Assembly (NCBI GenBank): GCA_030278955.1 | Contig: JAOANR010000010.1 | Span: forward strand, 25,264,444 to 25,328,443 | Direction of reading: 5' to 3' | Length of the DNA stretch: 64,000 bases | Source of the DNA: Hygrophila difformis | Lineage: Eukaryota; Streptophyta; Magnoliopsida; Lamiales; Acanthaceae | Shown: piece by piece, positions 45,475 through 57,246 of the stretch | How positions within the stretch are numbered: the first letter of the stretch is position 1 | Layout of the letters: every line of letters begins with the position of its first letter | The notes under the pieces: generated by a model | What the model saw: the letters and a program-made list of their open reading frames with translations, nothing else | Told to the model about the DNA's origin: nothing | Databases searched by the model: none | Program-made: the position numbers and the translations under genes

Positions 45475-47692
45475 TCAACTATTCGTATCAACATGTTTTG
45501 TGTTCGTTCACCAACTTATACAAGTTTTTGGAAATGGATCTCTGTTGTCACAGGATGACCCATTTTCACCTTCTCTTTTTATTATAGTCATGGAGAAATT
45601 ATCCCATACTATTCTTACTCGTATCGATGAAGGGTGTTGGTAGCCAATTTCTCTAGGCCGATGAGTTCCTCCACTATCTCATTTAACATACGCAGGCTAC
45701 CTCTTGTTATTCTCTCAAGCTTCCATTGATAGCATTCAATGTCTGGAGGAAGTAATTGGGGAGTTTGGCAGGTGAATCCAAGGAAGTCTTTAGTTCATGC
45801 CTCGGCCTTGGTAGGATTGTAAATTCGGGAGCAAATTACGACCATCCTTAATGTTAATTTTTCGTCCGATCTTGGGAGCTACCTAGGTTTTCCATTGTCA
45901 CTGGTCCAATGCGTACAACTCATTTTGATTTTCTTATTGATCGCTTGCATGCTAAACTGAGGACTTCGAAGTGAACATTGTTAAATAAAGCCGACCGCAT
46001 AACTTTGACTCGAGCTATATTAAACGCTCTCCATTCGTATATAATGCAGGTCTCGTGGCTTCCTTCAGCTACTTGCCAGCGCTTTGACATGGATGTGCGT
46101 AAATTCATTTGGAAGGATGTTAGAGGACGGGGCATTCATTTGGTATGTTGGGACAAGTTGGCGAGGCCGAGGAAACTGGGGGGTGTTGGTGTACGACAGT
46201 GCAGGGATGTTAATACAACGTTCTTGGGAAAACATCATATGGATATCTTGGGAAGATCGAGCAAACCATGGGTTCGATCTTCCTAGATATGGTTTTGTTA
46301 ATGGATAATTTTCACAAAGGCCGGCCTCCTCTCCTACGTACAAGGCTTTGCAAAGGATAGCTCCAATTTTTCTGGAAAGCTTCTAGTAAAGATTGGTTCA
46401 CGAGAATTAAATTTTTAGGATGGACGATGGTTGCCAAGTGGTTCGATTGGAACTAGGGTATCATATATTAATATCTCGGACTTATCTCTATGGGTGAAGG
46501 ACTTGTTTGTGAATGGTCGATGGTGTTGGGAGAAATTGTGGACAGCAATGCCAGCTTGTGTAATTCAATAAAATTTTAGCCCATGGTCCTCTTCCATTGC
46601 ATGCAGGGACTTTGGGTCGTTGCTGTTGGGTAGGTAATGTTAATGGTAAGTATATTGTCTCCTCTGGCTATGAGTGGTTGCTTGTTCACTAGGGGACGAC
46701 ACGCGACACTTCACAGGCTTGGGTTTGGCGGATCACGGCCTCAGAGAAGATTAAATTTTTGTTGTGGTTAGTTGTTAACAAATTAATTGCGACACCATTG
46801 AGGTATGGCGTCTTTGCCTTTGTGTATGATTTGTGGAGCTGAGAATGAATTTGTCATTCATCTAATTCTTACTTGTCCTTGGGCAGCAAATTTATGGAGA
46901 CATATTGCTGCATCTCATTTGTAAAACACTGTAAATGAAAGCAATGGGGTCTTTTTTGGAGCATTCGGCAAGGTTGTAACGTGTTTTGCATGCGGGGAGA
47001 AATTATTTGTGCTCGGGACATCCTTCACAAGGCTCGATACTTGGGGGAGAGCTTAGAAAAAGCATTCCGATGTTCTCGACTTCGGTGCCTCTACATCTTG
47101 TTTCATGGTATCGTGATTTCTGTGTTGGTTTTGTCCTTCATGTTTATGGGAGTTATAATGATAACCCCAGACCGACTATTTTTTCTTTTTTTTTTTGGGG
47201 GGTGGGGGGGGGGGGAATGCTTCGCTTGGGAGATGGTTAATAGATTGAAGGGTATTCGAGGTCTGTAGGGGTTGCTTATAATCTCATGGCAGAGCTCCAT
47301 GGTATCTGGAATGGGATTATGTGTTTGCATCGGCGAGGAGTTGTAGTTGAGCATTATTTTTCGGACTCGAAAGAGGCTCATCGGCTCTTGTCTTGTGAGA
47401 TTGATGATGCTCATTTACTGGCTCCATTAGTGAAAAATATTTCTGATATACTAAAAATACATCCAGGATATCAGTGGTGCCATATCCTTCGTGAAGGCAA
47501 TGCAGTTGTTGACTCACTGTCTAAGCATGGTGCAAAGTCTGTGGATTTTTTTATGACCTGGGCTTTTCCTCCGGATGAGGCTCGTGCACACCTTGCCGGA
47601 GATTCTGCAAGGATTTGCTTTCCCCGTTTGTTTATTTTATTTTCTTGCTTTGTTCTTTCCTTACCCCTTTATATCTTATTCAACAAAAAAAA
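45475..47692 (+). mobile_element. Degenerate LINE (L1-type), 5'-truncated
   Basis: Pieces in several frames give the C-terminal half of a plant L1 ORF2. They are an RT tail (DDPFSPSLFIIVMEKLSH near 45555, GSYLGFPL near 45880, ADRITLTRAILNALHSY near 45990, RKLGGVGVRQCRDVN near 46170), a zf-RVT-like zinc region (CMICGAENEFVIHLILTCPW near 46840) and an RNase H domain (MAELHGIW, FSDSKEA, REGNAVVDSLSKHG; 47286-47560). The 3' end is TTCAACAAAAAAAATAT near 47680. Many stops and frameshifts are present. A GC run with a G-homopolymer is near 47195-47215. Endonuclease and most of the RT palm are missing. Confidence 0.85.
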
Positions 47693-47779
47693 TATTTATA
47701 TTTTAAATTTTTAAAATTTATGAATATTTTAAATTTTAAATTTTCCTTAATCTTTTTATTTTTATTTTTATTTGTTATC

Positions 47780-47930
47780 TTTAATAGTCACTTAAGTAAG
47801 GTTTCGAGTTCGAGCCTTGTGTATGCAAAAAACTGCTTTGGGAGAGGTGCCCTTATTGCCCATGCAAATCCTCAAGAAAATAGTCATGGGTCCAATGTGG
47901 CATGGGGATACCCAGTTATTCACAAAAAAA
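47780..47930 (+). mobile_element. SINE-like fragment with A-rich end
   Basis: It contains GAGTTCGAGCC, close to a B-box, and ends in CACAAAAAAAAC. The head with an A-box is not clear. A separate minus-strand piece at 47960-48004 has GGCCTAGTGGTCAAG, an A-box-like SINE head similar to the family at 12.7 kb. Confidence 0.4.
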
Positions 47931-48081
47931 ACTATTACATAAATTTTAAAATTTTAAAAGTATAGGTTGGGAGTTGGGACTTGACCACTAGGCCAACCCC
48001 CCATCCCCATATATAAGTATTATTGATCTAATGACATGAAAAAAATGGTAAACTTCATATAAATATACTAAAAATGGATTA

Positions 48082-48083
<2 letters not shown>

Positions 48084-48161
<78 letters not shown>
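48084..48161. repeat. ATT trinucleotide microsatellite
   Basis: About 26 uninterrupted ATT units. Confidence 0.97.
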
Positions 48162-48284
48162 TACCTAGTGGTACAGAATTATAAATTAAAACTTTAAATT
48201 GGTACTAAAAACTAAAATTTTTTAACTTGGTATTACTTAACAAACTAAAACCTCTAAAATGGTACCAATGAATAATTTCCCCGT

Positions 48285-49345
48285 TCTTAGTATTTGGATG
48301 GGCTTTTAAAAAAACATAAGTCAGAAGTAGAAGCAGAAAAAAAAAAAAAAAAGAAGTAACTTTTGTGTTTTGATTGAATTTTTGAAAAACATTTTTTTTT
48401 AGAAATGTGTTTGGTTGTGTAAAATGAAAAGTACTTTTGGAATTTAATAATTACAAAAAGAGACGTACTATTTATGTGAGATAATGAGAATAGTATATAT
48501 ATATAGTATAATTGAAATAAATTAGGGGGGCATTTAAAACTTTACTCACATTACTATGTGCTTTTGGCTTCTGCTTGTCAGATAAATACCCCTGAGCTGC
48601 TTCTTCCAAAGTATTTTTTTGGCTTTATGAGGTGCTTTTATTTTTTTTTCCAAAACCCCATCCAAACACCTATTTTGTACCAAAAAGCGCTTTTGGCAGA
48701 AACAAAAGTCAAAGATACATTTCCAAAAGCTTATTAAGGTCCGTTTAGATGAGCTTTTAGAGCCCATTTGGATTGGCTTTTGGGGGAGTGCTTTTGGCTT
48801 TTGCTTCTGCCAAAAGCACTTCTGATAAAAAAAGAGGTGTTTGTTTTGGCTTTTGAAAAAAAGCAAAAGCACCATGAGAAGCCAAAAAAGAGCCTGTTTG
48901 GAATGACTTTTTTTCAATTGCTTTTGGCTTTTGCTTCTGCCAAAAGCACTTTTGAAGAAAAAAGAGTGTTTGTTTTGGCTTTTTAGAAAAAGCAAAGCAC
49001 CTCGAAAAGCTGCAAAAGCGCTTCTAGGAGAAGCAGCCCAGGGGGTGCTTCTCCGAAAAGCAGAAGCCAAAAGCACCTAGTAATATGTGCAGAGTCCTAA
49101 ATGCCCCTATTAATTTATTTTAATTACACTATAAATATATACTATTATATATAAATAGCATATCCTTTTTGGTAATTTCACATTTCAAAAGGACTTTTCA
49201 CTTTTACATATCCAAACACACTTTTGAAAAAAATCTGCTTTTTAAACATTCCATCCAAACACAAAAGTTACATGCTTCTGCTTTTGGCTTTCACTTCTGC
49301 TTCTGCTTTTGGCTTCTGCTTTTTTAAAAGTCGATCCAAACATGC
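48285..49345. mobile_element. Long inverted-repeat (foldback/MITE-like) element
   Basis: The left arm (about 48285-48570) pairs with the right arm (about 49060-49345). Both contain GTGTTTGG, AGTACTTTTGG/AGTCCTTTTG, ATAGTATATAT, AATAAATTA, GGGGCATTTA and GTGCTTTTGGCTTCTGC in mirrored order. The middle has two tandem blocks of about 125 bp (near 48768-48890 and 48893-49010) rich in GCTTTTGGC and GCCAAAAGC, themselves foldback. No transposase is present. A transcript would form a long hairpin. Minus-strand frames of Ser/Phe/Lys composition here are repeat artefacts. Confidence 0.75.
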
Positions 49346-49490
49346 CCAAAGTGCTTCTGGGAGAAGCAGCCCAGGGGTGCTTCTCCCAAAAGCAGAAGCC
49401 AAAAGCACTTCGTAAAATGTGCAAAGACTTAAACAACCCACTACTTAATATAAATTATATAACACCCCGTAGAATTTATAAATAAAAATT
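49346..49490. repeat. Extra copy of foldback inner motif, then unique AT-rich DNA
   Basis: GGGAGAAGCAGCCCAGGGG followed by GCTTCTC and GCCAAAAGCAC (49356-49410) repeats 49020-49075. The stretch ATAACACCCCGTAGAATT at 49461 resembles a gypsy LTR start but is too short to call. Confidence 0.55.
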
Positions 49491-49793
49491 TAGATTAGTA
49501 AAGAAGTGGTCTAGAATGTTCCATAGGCTAGTATAAATAGAGGTGGTGTGGTCATTTACAACAACAACAACCAACCACAACACAACACAAGAGCACAAGC
49601 ACTACCACAATACTTTAAGAGTTGTAAGTGTTGAGTGATCAATAAAAGTTCTTTCTTCCTTTGAAGATCTATCTTCATCTTTGAGAGTTTTCCTCATCCT
49701 TGAGAGTGAGTGCCACTATTATAGTGAGGATATCCAACACTTGCACACACACTTGGGAAAGAGTTTCGCTGCTAATACGTGTTCTTCCCAACA
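49491..49793 (+). mobile_element. Copia 2 5' LTR, missing its first ~133 bp
   Basis: It matches 53987-54288 nearly perfectly, but the part corresponding to 53854-53986 is absent and unrelated DNA precedes it. A TATA box (TATAAATAG) lies at 49532-49540. It ends CCCAACA. Confidence 0.92.
49532..49540 (+). promoter_or_regulatory. TATA box in copia 2 LTR
   Basis: TATAAATAG; the same box is at 54028-54036 in the 3' LTR. It is the likely promoter for the element's RNA. Confidence 0.7.
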
Positions 49794-49796
49794 AAG

Positions 49797-49808
49797 TGGT
49801 ATTAGAGC
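49797..49808 (+). other. Copia 2 primer binding site
   Basis: TGGTATTAGAGC, one base different from the initiator tRNA-Met site, three bases after the LTR. Confidence 0.88.
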
Positions 49809-49844
49809 CTCGTTCGTTGAAGCCATCACCCTGCTAGATTGACG

Positions 49845-52800
49845 ATGGAAGGTGTTGTGATGCACGATGGTGATATGTTCAAGCTCACAGCCGAAAACTA
49901 CTGCTATTGGAAGCCGATGATGGAGGATCATTTATACTGCAAGGATTTGTACGAGCCTATCAAGAATGAGAAGAAGCCGGAGGGCAAGAAAGATGCCGAA
50001 TGGGATCTCTTGAATAGGAAAGCAGTCGCAATGATCCGTAAGTACATCGATCGAAGTTTGTTTGAGCATGTTTCCACCTACACTAATGCATATGAATTAT
50101 GGACCAAACTAGAGTCCATGATTCAAAAGAAGACACCTCGGAACAAAGCTCACTTGTTTCGTCGGTTGGTGAAGTTGGAATACAAGGATGGCCAGAGCAT
50201 GATTGAGCACTTGAATACCTTCAAAGGTCTTGTGAATCAACTCACAAAGATCGAGATAAAGGTTGATGATGAGCTGCAAGCTCTATTGCTACTAAGCTCC
50301 TTGCCGGAGAGTTGGGACACGCTTGTTGTTACTCTTAGCAACTCGTGTCCAGAAGGAAAGCTAACTATGGATATAGTTGCTGATAGCCTGCTCAATGAAG
50401 AAGCCCGGAGGAAGGAGCGAGGAGACTCTGCACACTACGAGGCCAATGTTGTGGTGAACCGAGGAAGAAATGAGATCCGTGAAAGAAGCATCAATCGAAG
50501 CCGCGACAAATCCCGAGGGCATTCCAAGTCACGCACGAGGGTCACTTGCTACTATTGTGGTAAGGTCGGGCATAAGAAATCAGAATGCCGGAATCTCAAA
50601 CGAGACCAGAGGAACGGGGTTGTCAAGAAAGACTTGATAGAGCCAAAGAAACATGAAGAGAAGAGTACGACGGCGATAGCCACGGAGAATAAAGAATACA
50701 TCTTCCTCATCAGATAAGAAAACTACTTGAACATTGCCTGTGACGACAGTACGTGGATAATCGACTCAGGTGCGTCATGCCACGTAACCCCACATAGAGA
50801 GTTCTCAACATATAAAAGTGGTAATTTTGGCACTGTGAAAATGGGGAATCGTGTGTCAAGCATAATCGTGGGGATAGGAAACATCACTTTGCTAACTAAC
50901 ACTGGATGGGAGCTGGTGTTAAAGGATGTCAGGCATGTTCCAGATATGCGACTCAACCTCATCTCAGCCGGTAAACTCGATGATGTTGGATACATAAATC
51001 AACTTGGAGCCGGAAGATGGAAGCTTTCGAGGAACAACATCATCGTTGCCAAAGGAATAAAAGATGGGACGTTATACATCACCCAGGCCAAGCTATGCAT
51101 GGGAGAAACCAATGTCGCTCAAGATAGGCCCTGTCTGGAGCTGTGGCACAAGAGACTTGGGCATATGAGCGAGAAAGGGCTGCAAATCCTTGCCCGAAAG
51201 GAGCATCTTGCCGACATGAAAGGTAAAACACTAGACCCCTGCACTCACTGTTTGGTTGGCAAGCAACATCGAGTTACGTTTTCAAGAAGTAATCAGCCTC
51301 ATAGGAGAAAGCATATTCTTGACTTGGTGCACACCGATGTTTGCTCGATGACGGAGAAATCCATGGGTGGTGCATTGTACTTTGTTACCTTCATCGATGA
51401 CCACTCTCGGAAGGTTTTTGCATATCTATTGAAGACAAAAGATCAAGTCATAGACGTCTTCAAGGAGTTTCATGCAAGGGTGGAGCGAGAGACAGGGTTG
51501 AAGCTGAAGTGTGTCCGAGCTGATAATGGCGGAGAATATCGAGGCCCGTTTGATGCATATTGCAGGTCACATGGAATCAAGCTCGAGAAGACTCCACCGA
51601 AGACACCTCAACTAAACGGTGTTGTTGAAAGAATGAATCGCACCATCACAGAAAGAGTTCGGTGCATGCTTTCTCACGCTAAGCTCCCTAAGTCCTTCTG
51701 GGGAGAAGCAGTGACAACTGCCGTCAGCATCATCAACTTCTCCCCATCAGTACCTTTGGATGGAGATATCCCAGAAGAAGTCTGGACGGGAAAAAGAGTC
51801 TCATATGACCGTTTCAAAGTGTTCGGTTTCCGAGCGTTCGTTCATGTTCCCAAAGATGAACGCGCTAAGCTTGACTCAAAGACGAAGGAGTGCATCTATC
51901 TCGGTACATTACCGGCTTTGGGATCCAACAGCCAAGAGGATCGTCAGGAGTAGAGATGTCATATTCTTCGAAGATCAGACTATCGAAGATTTTCGTAATG
52001 AGAAGAAGTTGATGGTTCGATGTCGTGCCTCTCCTGATACACCAACAGTGGAGCATAATGACCAAGGTTAACAAGCAGCCGAGGATGCTGATGCCGAAAT
52101 ACCTACCTCGAATGACATAAGTAACGAAGATGTTTCTTCTGAGTCAGGCGACACAGAATCATCACAAGAAGAAGGTGAGACTCTACAACCTCAGTTACGT
52201 AGATCCACTCGTGAGAGAAAACACTCCACTAGATACCCACCAGATGAGTATGTGATATTCACGAGTGAGGGGGAGCCACAAACTATAACGAGGCTATGGA
52301 AGATCAACACAAGGAAGAATGGTTGAAGGCCATGCATGAAGAAATGCAATCATTGCATGAGAACCACACCTATGACTTAGTGGAGTTACCAAAAGGGAGA
52401 CGAGCATTGAAAAATAAATGGGTATACAAATTGAAGACCGAAGAAGGAGGCGCAAGACCAAGATACAAAGCCAGAATCGTCGTCAAAGGATGTGGCCAGA
52501 AGAAAGGGATAGATTTTGAAGAAATCTTCTCTCCCGTGGTAAAGATGCGATCTATCCGGGTAGTTCTTGGGCTTGCCGCATGCCTAGACCTAGAGATTGA
52601 GCAGCTAGATATCAAGACGACATTCTTGCATGAAGATTTAGAAGAAGAGATATATATGGAGCAACCCGAAGGATTCATTGAGCCGGGGAAAGAACACTTA
52701 GTATGTCGTCTCAAGAAGAGCCTCTATGGTCTAAAGCAAGCTCCGAGACAATGGTATAAGAAATTTGACTCCTTCATGGCCCAACATCAATTCCAGAAGA

Positions 52801-53837
52801 CTCGCTCGGATCACTGCGCCTTCATCAAAAGATATCCTAATGGAGAATTTATCATCCTCTTACTCTATGTGGATGATATGTTAATTGTTGGTCGTGACAA
52901 GAAGAAGATCGAGGCACTGAAGAAGGCTTTGAGCAGATCATTCTCCATGAAAGACTTGGGACCGGCGAAACAAATTCTTGGGATGAAGATCACTCGAGAT
53001 CGTTCCAAGAGACTATTATGGCTATCTCAAGAAAGATATATTGAGAAAGTTCTTGAAAGATTCAATATGGATAAAGCCAAGCCGGTGGGCGTTCCACTTG
53101 GAGGACACTTCAAGCTAAGTAAGAAACAATGTCCAACAAGTGAGAAGGAAAAAGAAGAAATGGAGAAGATCCCATATTCATCGGCGGTCGGGAGCCTCAT
53201 GTATGCCATGGTCTGCACTAGACCTGATATCGCCTTCGCTGTTGGCATGGTAAGTCGGTTCTTATCTAATCCCGGGAAAGAACACTGGGCAGCTGTAAAA
53301 TGGATATTTAGATATCTCCGGGGAACTGCCAAAAGATCTATATGCTTTGGAAAAGGAAAACCAGTGTTAGAAGGGTATACTGATGCAGACATGGCAGGAG
53401 ACGTTGATTCAAGGAAATCAACATCAGGACATCTAATTACCTTTGCAGGGGGAGCTGTATCTTGGCAATCCAGATTGCAAAAATGTGTGGCGCTATCAAC
53501 AACAGAAGCTGAGTACATAGCGACTACAGAAGCAGGCAAGGAGATGGTATGGATAAAGGGACTACTCATTGAGCTAGGTCAGAATCAAGCAAGCCCGATG
53601 CTTCTCTGTGACAACCAAAGTGCGATATACTTGGCGAAGAATCCAACGTATCACTCCCGATCAAAACACATTGATGTTCGATATCATTGGATACGAGATG
53701 CATTGGAAGAAAAGCGTCTCCAGCTCGACAAAGTGCATACGGATGACAACTGGTCAGATATGATGACCAAAGTGATACCTCTAAAGAAATTCGAAGATTG
53801 TTGCAGAGGCGCTGGAGTTGCAGATATTCCAGATTAG
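49845..53837 (+). pseudogene. Ty1/copia Gag-Pol, broken by two stops and two frameshifts
   Basis: Gag starts at ATG 49845 (MEGVVMHDGD) and has a CCHC knuckle (CYYCGKVGHKKSEC, about 50550). The frame stops at TAA 50715-50717 and continues in the same frame with the protease (WIIDSGASCH, about 50753). Then come the pre-integrase (LWHKRLGHMSEKG) and integrase (VRADNGGEY, NGVVERMNRT). A frameshift, probably a small deletion, lies at about 51903-51915. A TAA at 52069-52071 and another frameshift at about 52270-52290 follow. The last part (to 53837) is intact: RT with QLDIKTTFLHEDL and YVDDML, RNase H with DADMAGDVDSRK and TTEAEY. It is a non-autonomous relic with well-preserved domains, a TNT1-94-like copia by overall text. 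Confidence 0.93.
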
Positions 53838-53840
53838 TCG

Positions 53841-53853
53841 GGAAGGGGGAGAT
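53841..53853 (+). other. Copia 2 polypurine tract
   Basis: GGAAGGGGGAGAT directly precedes the 3' LTR. Confidence 0.88.
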
Positions 53854-54288
53854 TGTTGAGGTCCCTCCTACAAGTTCTAGAATTATCTACAACAATCTTG
53901 AATATGCTTGAATTATCTCCTTAGTATCTCTAAGGTTCTAGATAGATCTAAATCATTCCACATTAGTCCACATTTCTATAGGATTCTAGATTAGTAAAGA
54001 AGTGGTCTAGAATGTTCCATAGGCTAGTATAAATAGAGGTGGTGTGGTCATTTACAACAACAACAACCAACCACAACACAACACAAGAGCACAAGCACTA
54101 CCACAATACTTCAAGAGTTGTAAGTGTTGAGTGATCAATAAAAGTTCTTTCTTCCTTTGAAGATCTATCTTCATCTTTGAGAATTTTCCTCATCCTTGAG
54201 AGTGAGTGCCACTATTATAGTGAGGATATCCAACACTTGCACACACACTTGGGAAAGAGTTCCGCTGCTAATACGTGTTTTCCCAACA
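53854..54288 (+). mobile_element. Copia 2 3' LTR
   Basis: A complete 435-bp LTR from TGTTGAGG to CCCAACA. The bases after it, GTCCG, would be the right target duplication; there is no left partner because the 5' LTR is truncated. Confidence 0.94.
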
Positions 54289-54500
54289 GTCCGAGTCCGA
54301 GTCCGAATCTGAGTCGTCTACTTCTTCATCGTCCTCTTCCTCATCGTCTGAGTCTGAGTCTGAGTCCGAGTCCGAGTCCGAGTCCGAATCTGAGTCGTCT
54401 ACTTCTTCATCGTCCTCTTCCTCATCGTCTGAGTCTGAGTCTGAGTCCGAGTCCGAGTCCGAATCTGAGTCGTCTACTTCTTCATCGTCTGCACATTCAT
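54289..54500. repeat. Minisatellite coding for Ser/Glu (plus) or Asp/Ser acidic (minus) text
   Basis: Hexamer GAGTC(C/T) runs alternate with TCTTCATCGTC runs in units of about 75-81 bp (CGAATCTGAGTCG at about 54304, 54385, 54460). On the minus strand it reads DDEEVDDSDSDSDSD, with the open frame extending rightward to about 54600 through PKKLTSTRRKQ. Minus-strand AAACCCTAA leader-like motifs lie at 54615-54650. It may be part of a host exon for an acidic protein cut by copia 2, but no start codon in frame was found. Confidence 0.6.
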
Positions 54501-55459
54501 CGGTTGGTGGACTAAGAATTGGGTCGTTTTTTTTTTGCGTCGTTTCTTGTTTTCTGCGCGTAGAGGTTAGTTTCTTGGGAAGAAATTGAGCAATCAGCTC
54601 CCAATATTGAGTCTGATTAGGGTTTTTAGAATGTAGATTTAGGGTTTTTCTAGTAATTGACTACACGTTTTTTTTGTTTTTCTTTTTTTTTTCTTTTTTT
54701 TGTTTTGCGAAGAGAATTGACAAACGGATTATGAGTGTCGCGTGGCAGATCCATATGTTTTGATGTAAAATTTGTTGACCTGTTAATGCGGAATATTCTT
54801 TGGTTTGCTGATTTGTGAGTGCCAATCATTGGTTTCTTGTGCATGTCTCGGATTCTCTTTTGAAGGTTAATTGTGCTAATTGAAAATTAATTGTGCTAAT
54901 TGAATCGGAGCCATGCATGTGTAAGTAATATCCTGAATGCTTTAAATTCTAAAATAAAATGCTGAAAAGTCTCTTTCATTGTCTTATGCTTCTACATTTT
55001 GCAACAGCACACTTGCAATTCTTTACGAGTGATTATGTCTAATGTTTCTCTATTGAAATTTTAACAGTGGATTGTTAACTAGTTTTTCATAAGATAATTC
55101 CTTTTTCTTTTCCAAATTCTATGGAGATGCCGATTTTATTATGGATAAGGTTTCTTATGATGATTGTCGAATGAGTGGAGCTGCTTTTACAGACTTTCAT
55201 TCAACATCAGTCGTTTTTTTCATGATGTCATTATCATATAAGTATATGTCAAATATCAGTAAAAACATTCTGTAGAGGAAAGGAGGTCAGAGACACAAAA
55301 CTAGTTCAGTTCCATTCCACTTTCCACAATACACTTTATAGCCTCTAACTAGACATGTAGCCCTCATTCAATCAATGAAATAAACCAGATATAGCATTGG
55401 TTTATCAAGTAATATAAATGTCCAAAAGAGTCAAAACTTCAGCAAGTTTACAATGATTA
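54501..55459. other. Intergenic DNA, no gene supported
   Basis: T-rich and AT-rich DNA with poly-T runs near 54668-54702. The sequence near 54600-54660 has AGGGTTTTT motifs, which on the minus strand look like a plant 5' leader. No coding frame is convincing. Confidence 0.5.
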
Positions 55460-55467
55460 AATTCAAG

Positions 55468-56260
55468 CAGGCCCGGCTAAGGCCCAGTGCAAGCTGGGCC
55501 TTAGCACAGGGCCCCCAAAAAATTGGGGGCCCAAACTTTTTTTATTCTATTACTATATATATGGTAGTACTTAATAAACTAATTAGGGCCCAAAACTTTT
55601 TCTATTCTATTGCTATATACTTCTATATTACTTATACGCTAGGTGGGGGCCCAAAACCTTTTTTATTCTATTGCTATAGTTGGGGCCAAAACCTTTTTAA
55701 TTCTAAGCTATATGTATATTATTTAATAAACTAATTGGGGCCCAAAACTTGGGGTATAAGTGTATTTTGTTTTTTTCTAAAATACATTTAATTTTTAAAA
55801 CCTAATTTTGTTTTGTTAAAATACATTTAATTTGAGTAAAAAACAAAATACACTTATGAAGTAGAAGTCTGCGGTAACTCTTTGCCAACGCGGTTATGCG
55901 TTCTCTACCCAAAAAAAATGTAGAAGTCTGCGTCTCTTTCCAGTTTCACATAAGTTATCTTTCTCCGCAAAATTTTTGTTCTCATCGCTGAAACTTTCAA
56001 ATATTTTCGCTGCGATGTTGCCACTGCCGCCTGCCGATCCCCTCACGAGTTTTATTGCAACAACCCTTTTGTCGATCAACAATCATTATTCAACACACAT
56101 ACATTTTTCAATTTAAATTTTTTGTTCGATTTTATTTTTTTATTATTATAGTGCTAGTTATATAACTAACTTTAAATTGTTGTAATTAATTTATAGATAT
56201 ATTAAGAGGGCCAAAAAGAAATTTTAGAACAGGGCCTCCCAAATTGATTAGACGGCCCTG
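55468..56260. mobile_element. Non-autonomous hAT element with 8-bp target duplication
   Basis: The ends are imperfect inverted repeats: CAGGCCCGGCTAA on the left against CAGGGCCGTCTAA read from the right. AATTCAAG flanks it exactly at 55460-55467 and 56261-56268, the 8-bp size expected for hAT transposition. The 793 bp hold four copies of a GGGCCCAAAAC-TTTTT-ATTCTA motif (55520-55745) and an internal inverted pair ATAAGTGTATTTTGTTTTT (about 55756 and 55838). No transposase is encoded. Confidence 0.93.
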
Positions 56261-56912
56261 AATTCAAGTTGCCTCATCAATCATAATTTGACCTTTATGC
56301 GCATCACCTCTTGCCTACTCAAATCAAATGGGATAACATTTAAGAACTTGAGAATTACATTGGTGTCTCTTTCAAGCCAAAATCTCAAATAGGAAGATAA
56401 GTGTCATTATTTATTTCTACTTCAAAAGCATAATAATTGCAAGGTTTTAAGAACAAGCCTTCTAGCAGGTTAACAGTAAGTTCTGTTCCAGTTCTTAGCT
56501 TGGTCCATGCACCTGGTACTTAACTTTACAAAATAAGAAATAAAACAGGACTTTGATGTATGCCAACAATATTCAATAATTTTGTGCTGCATCTGTAGAC
56601 CATTTCCATTTTCAAGTTTGCTGGGGTAGCTTGTACACCAACTAGCAACATAATGGAGCCATCAATTTGCAAACCCTTTTATTGTCCTTTCCATGGCAGA
56701 AGCTAATATGATTCCTTTTGATGCTTGGGGCACAAATATTTGTCATATAGAAAACACATGCATTATAAAAGTTTTCTCAAAGATACTTGTGAGGATGTCT
56801 GTCCTTCGATTAAGAGACTTGAGAGTTGACAACACTTATGGGAAAACTTAAAAACAAGCAAACACTAAAAGCCTAGAAATGAAAAACATTCAGAAAAGGG
56901 AATAAGAACCAC

Positions 56913-57246
56913 CTGTATTCATTTATTGCCTTCTGCAAGCTCCTTTGAGCATCCTTGACATGCCCAACATAATCCACCTTGACAATAGAACATTACTTTG
57001 AATGAATGTACTAGCACATTTATCTAATAGAGAACTACAACTTTTCTCCAAAACAAACATACCTTGCACGTCATTCCTTCATTTGGCATGGGAGGTTGAC
57101 AAGATAATGCTTGACTAGCTTCACGGAATTGTCTTTCATGCAATTGAGGTGATAATTCCTTAGTTTTGAAAGGACTCTCAACCACAACAGCTACTTGGCA
57201 TGACGAAGGAAAATATGCTACAAACATAGCTCGATTCTCACAGATG
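56913..57246 (-). pseudogene. Two exons of an unrecognised gene, minus strand
   Basis: Exon A (57246 down to 57063, 184 bp) has a TATCAG acceptor and a CAAG|GTATGT donor. It reads CENRAMFVAYFPSSCQVAVV and, later, LSPQLHERQFREASQAL and PPMPNEGMTCK. Exon B (56977 down to 56913) follows a GTCAAG acceptor in the matching phase and reads VDYVGHVKDAQRSLQKAIN before a TACAG|GTGG donor. The two join in frame with proper splice sites, so they are very likely genuine exons. No start, further exons or stop could be placed between 56270 and 57500, so it may be a gene fragment. I do not recognise the family. Confidence 0.55.

Noticed and set aside
48546..49076. Minus-strand 176-codon frame
   Set aside because: It is translation of the foldback element's repeated GCTTTTGGC/GCCAAAAGC blocks.
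54275..54589. Plus-strand Ser/Glu protein of 104 codons
   Set aside because: It begins inside the copia LTR and consists almost wholly of the minisatellite; the minus-strand reading is more plausible as host text.
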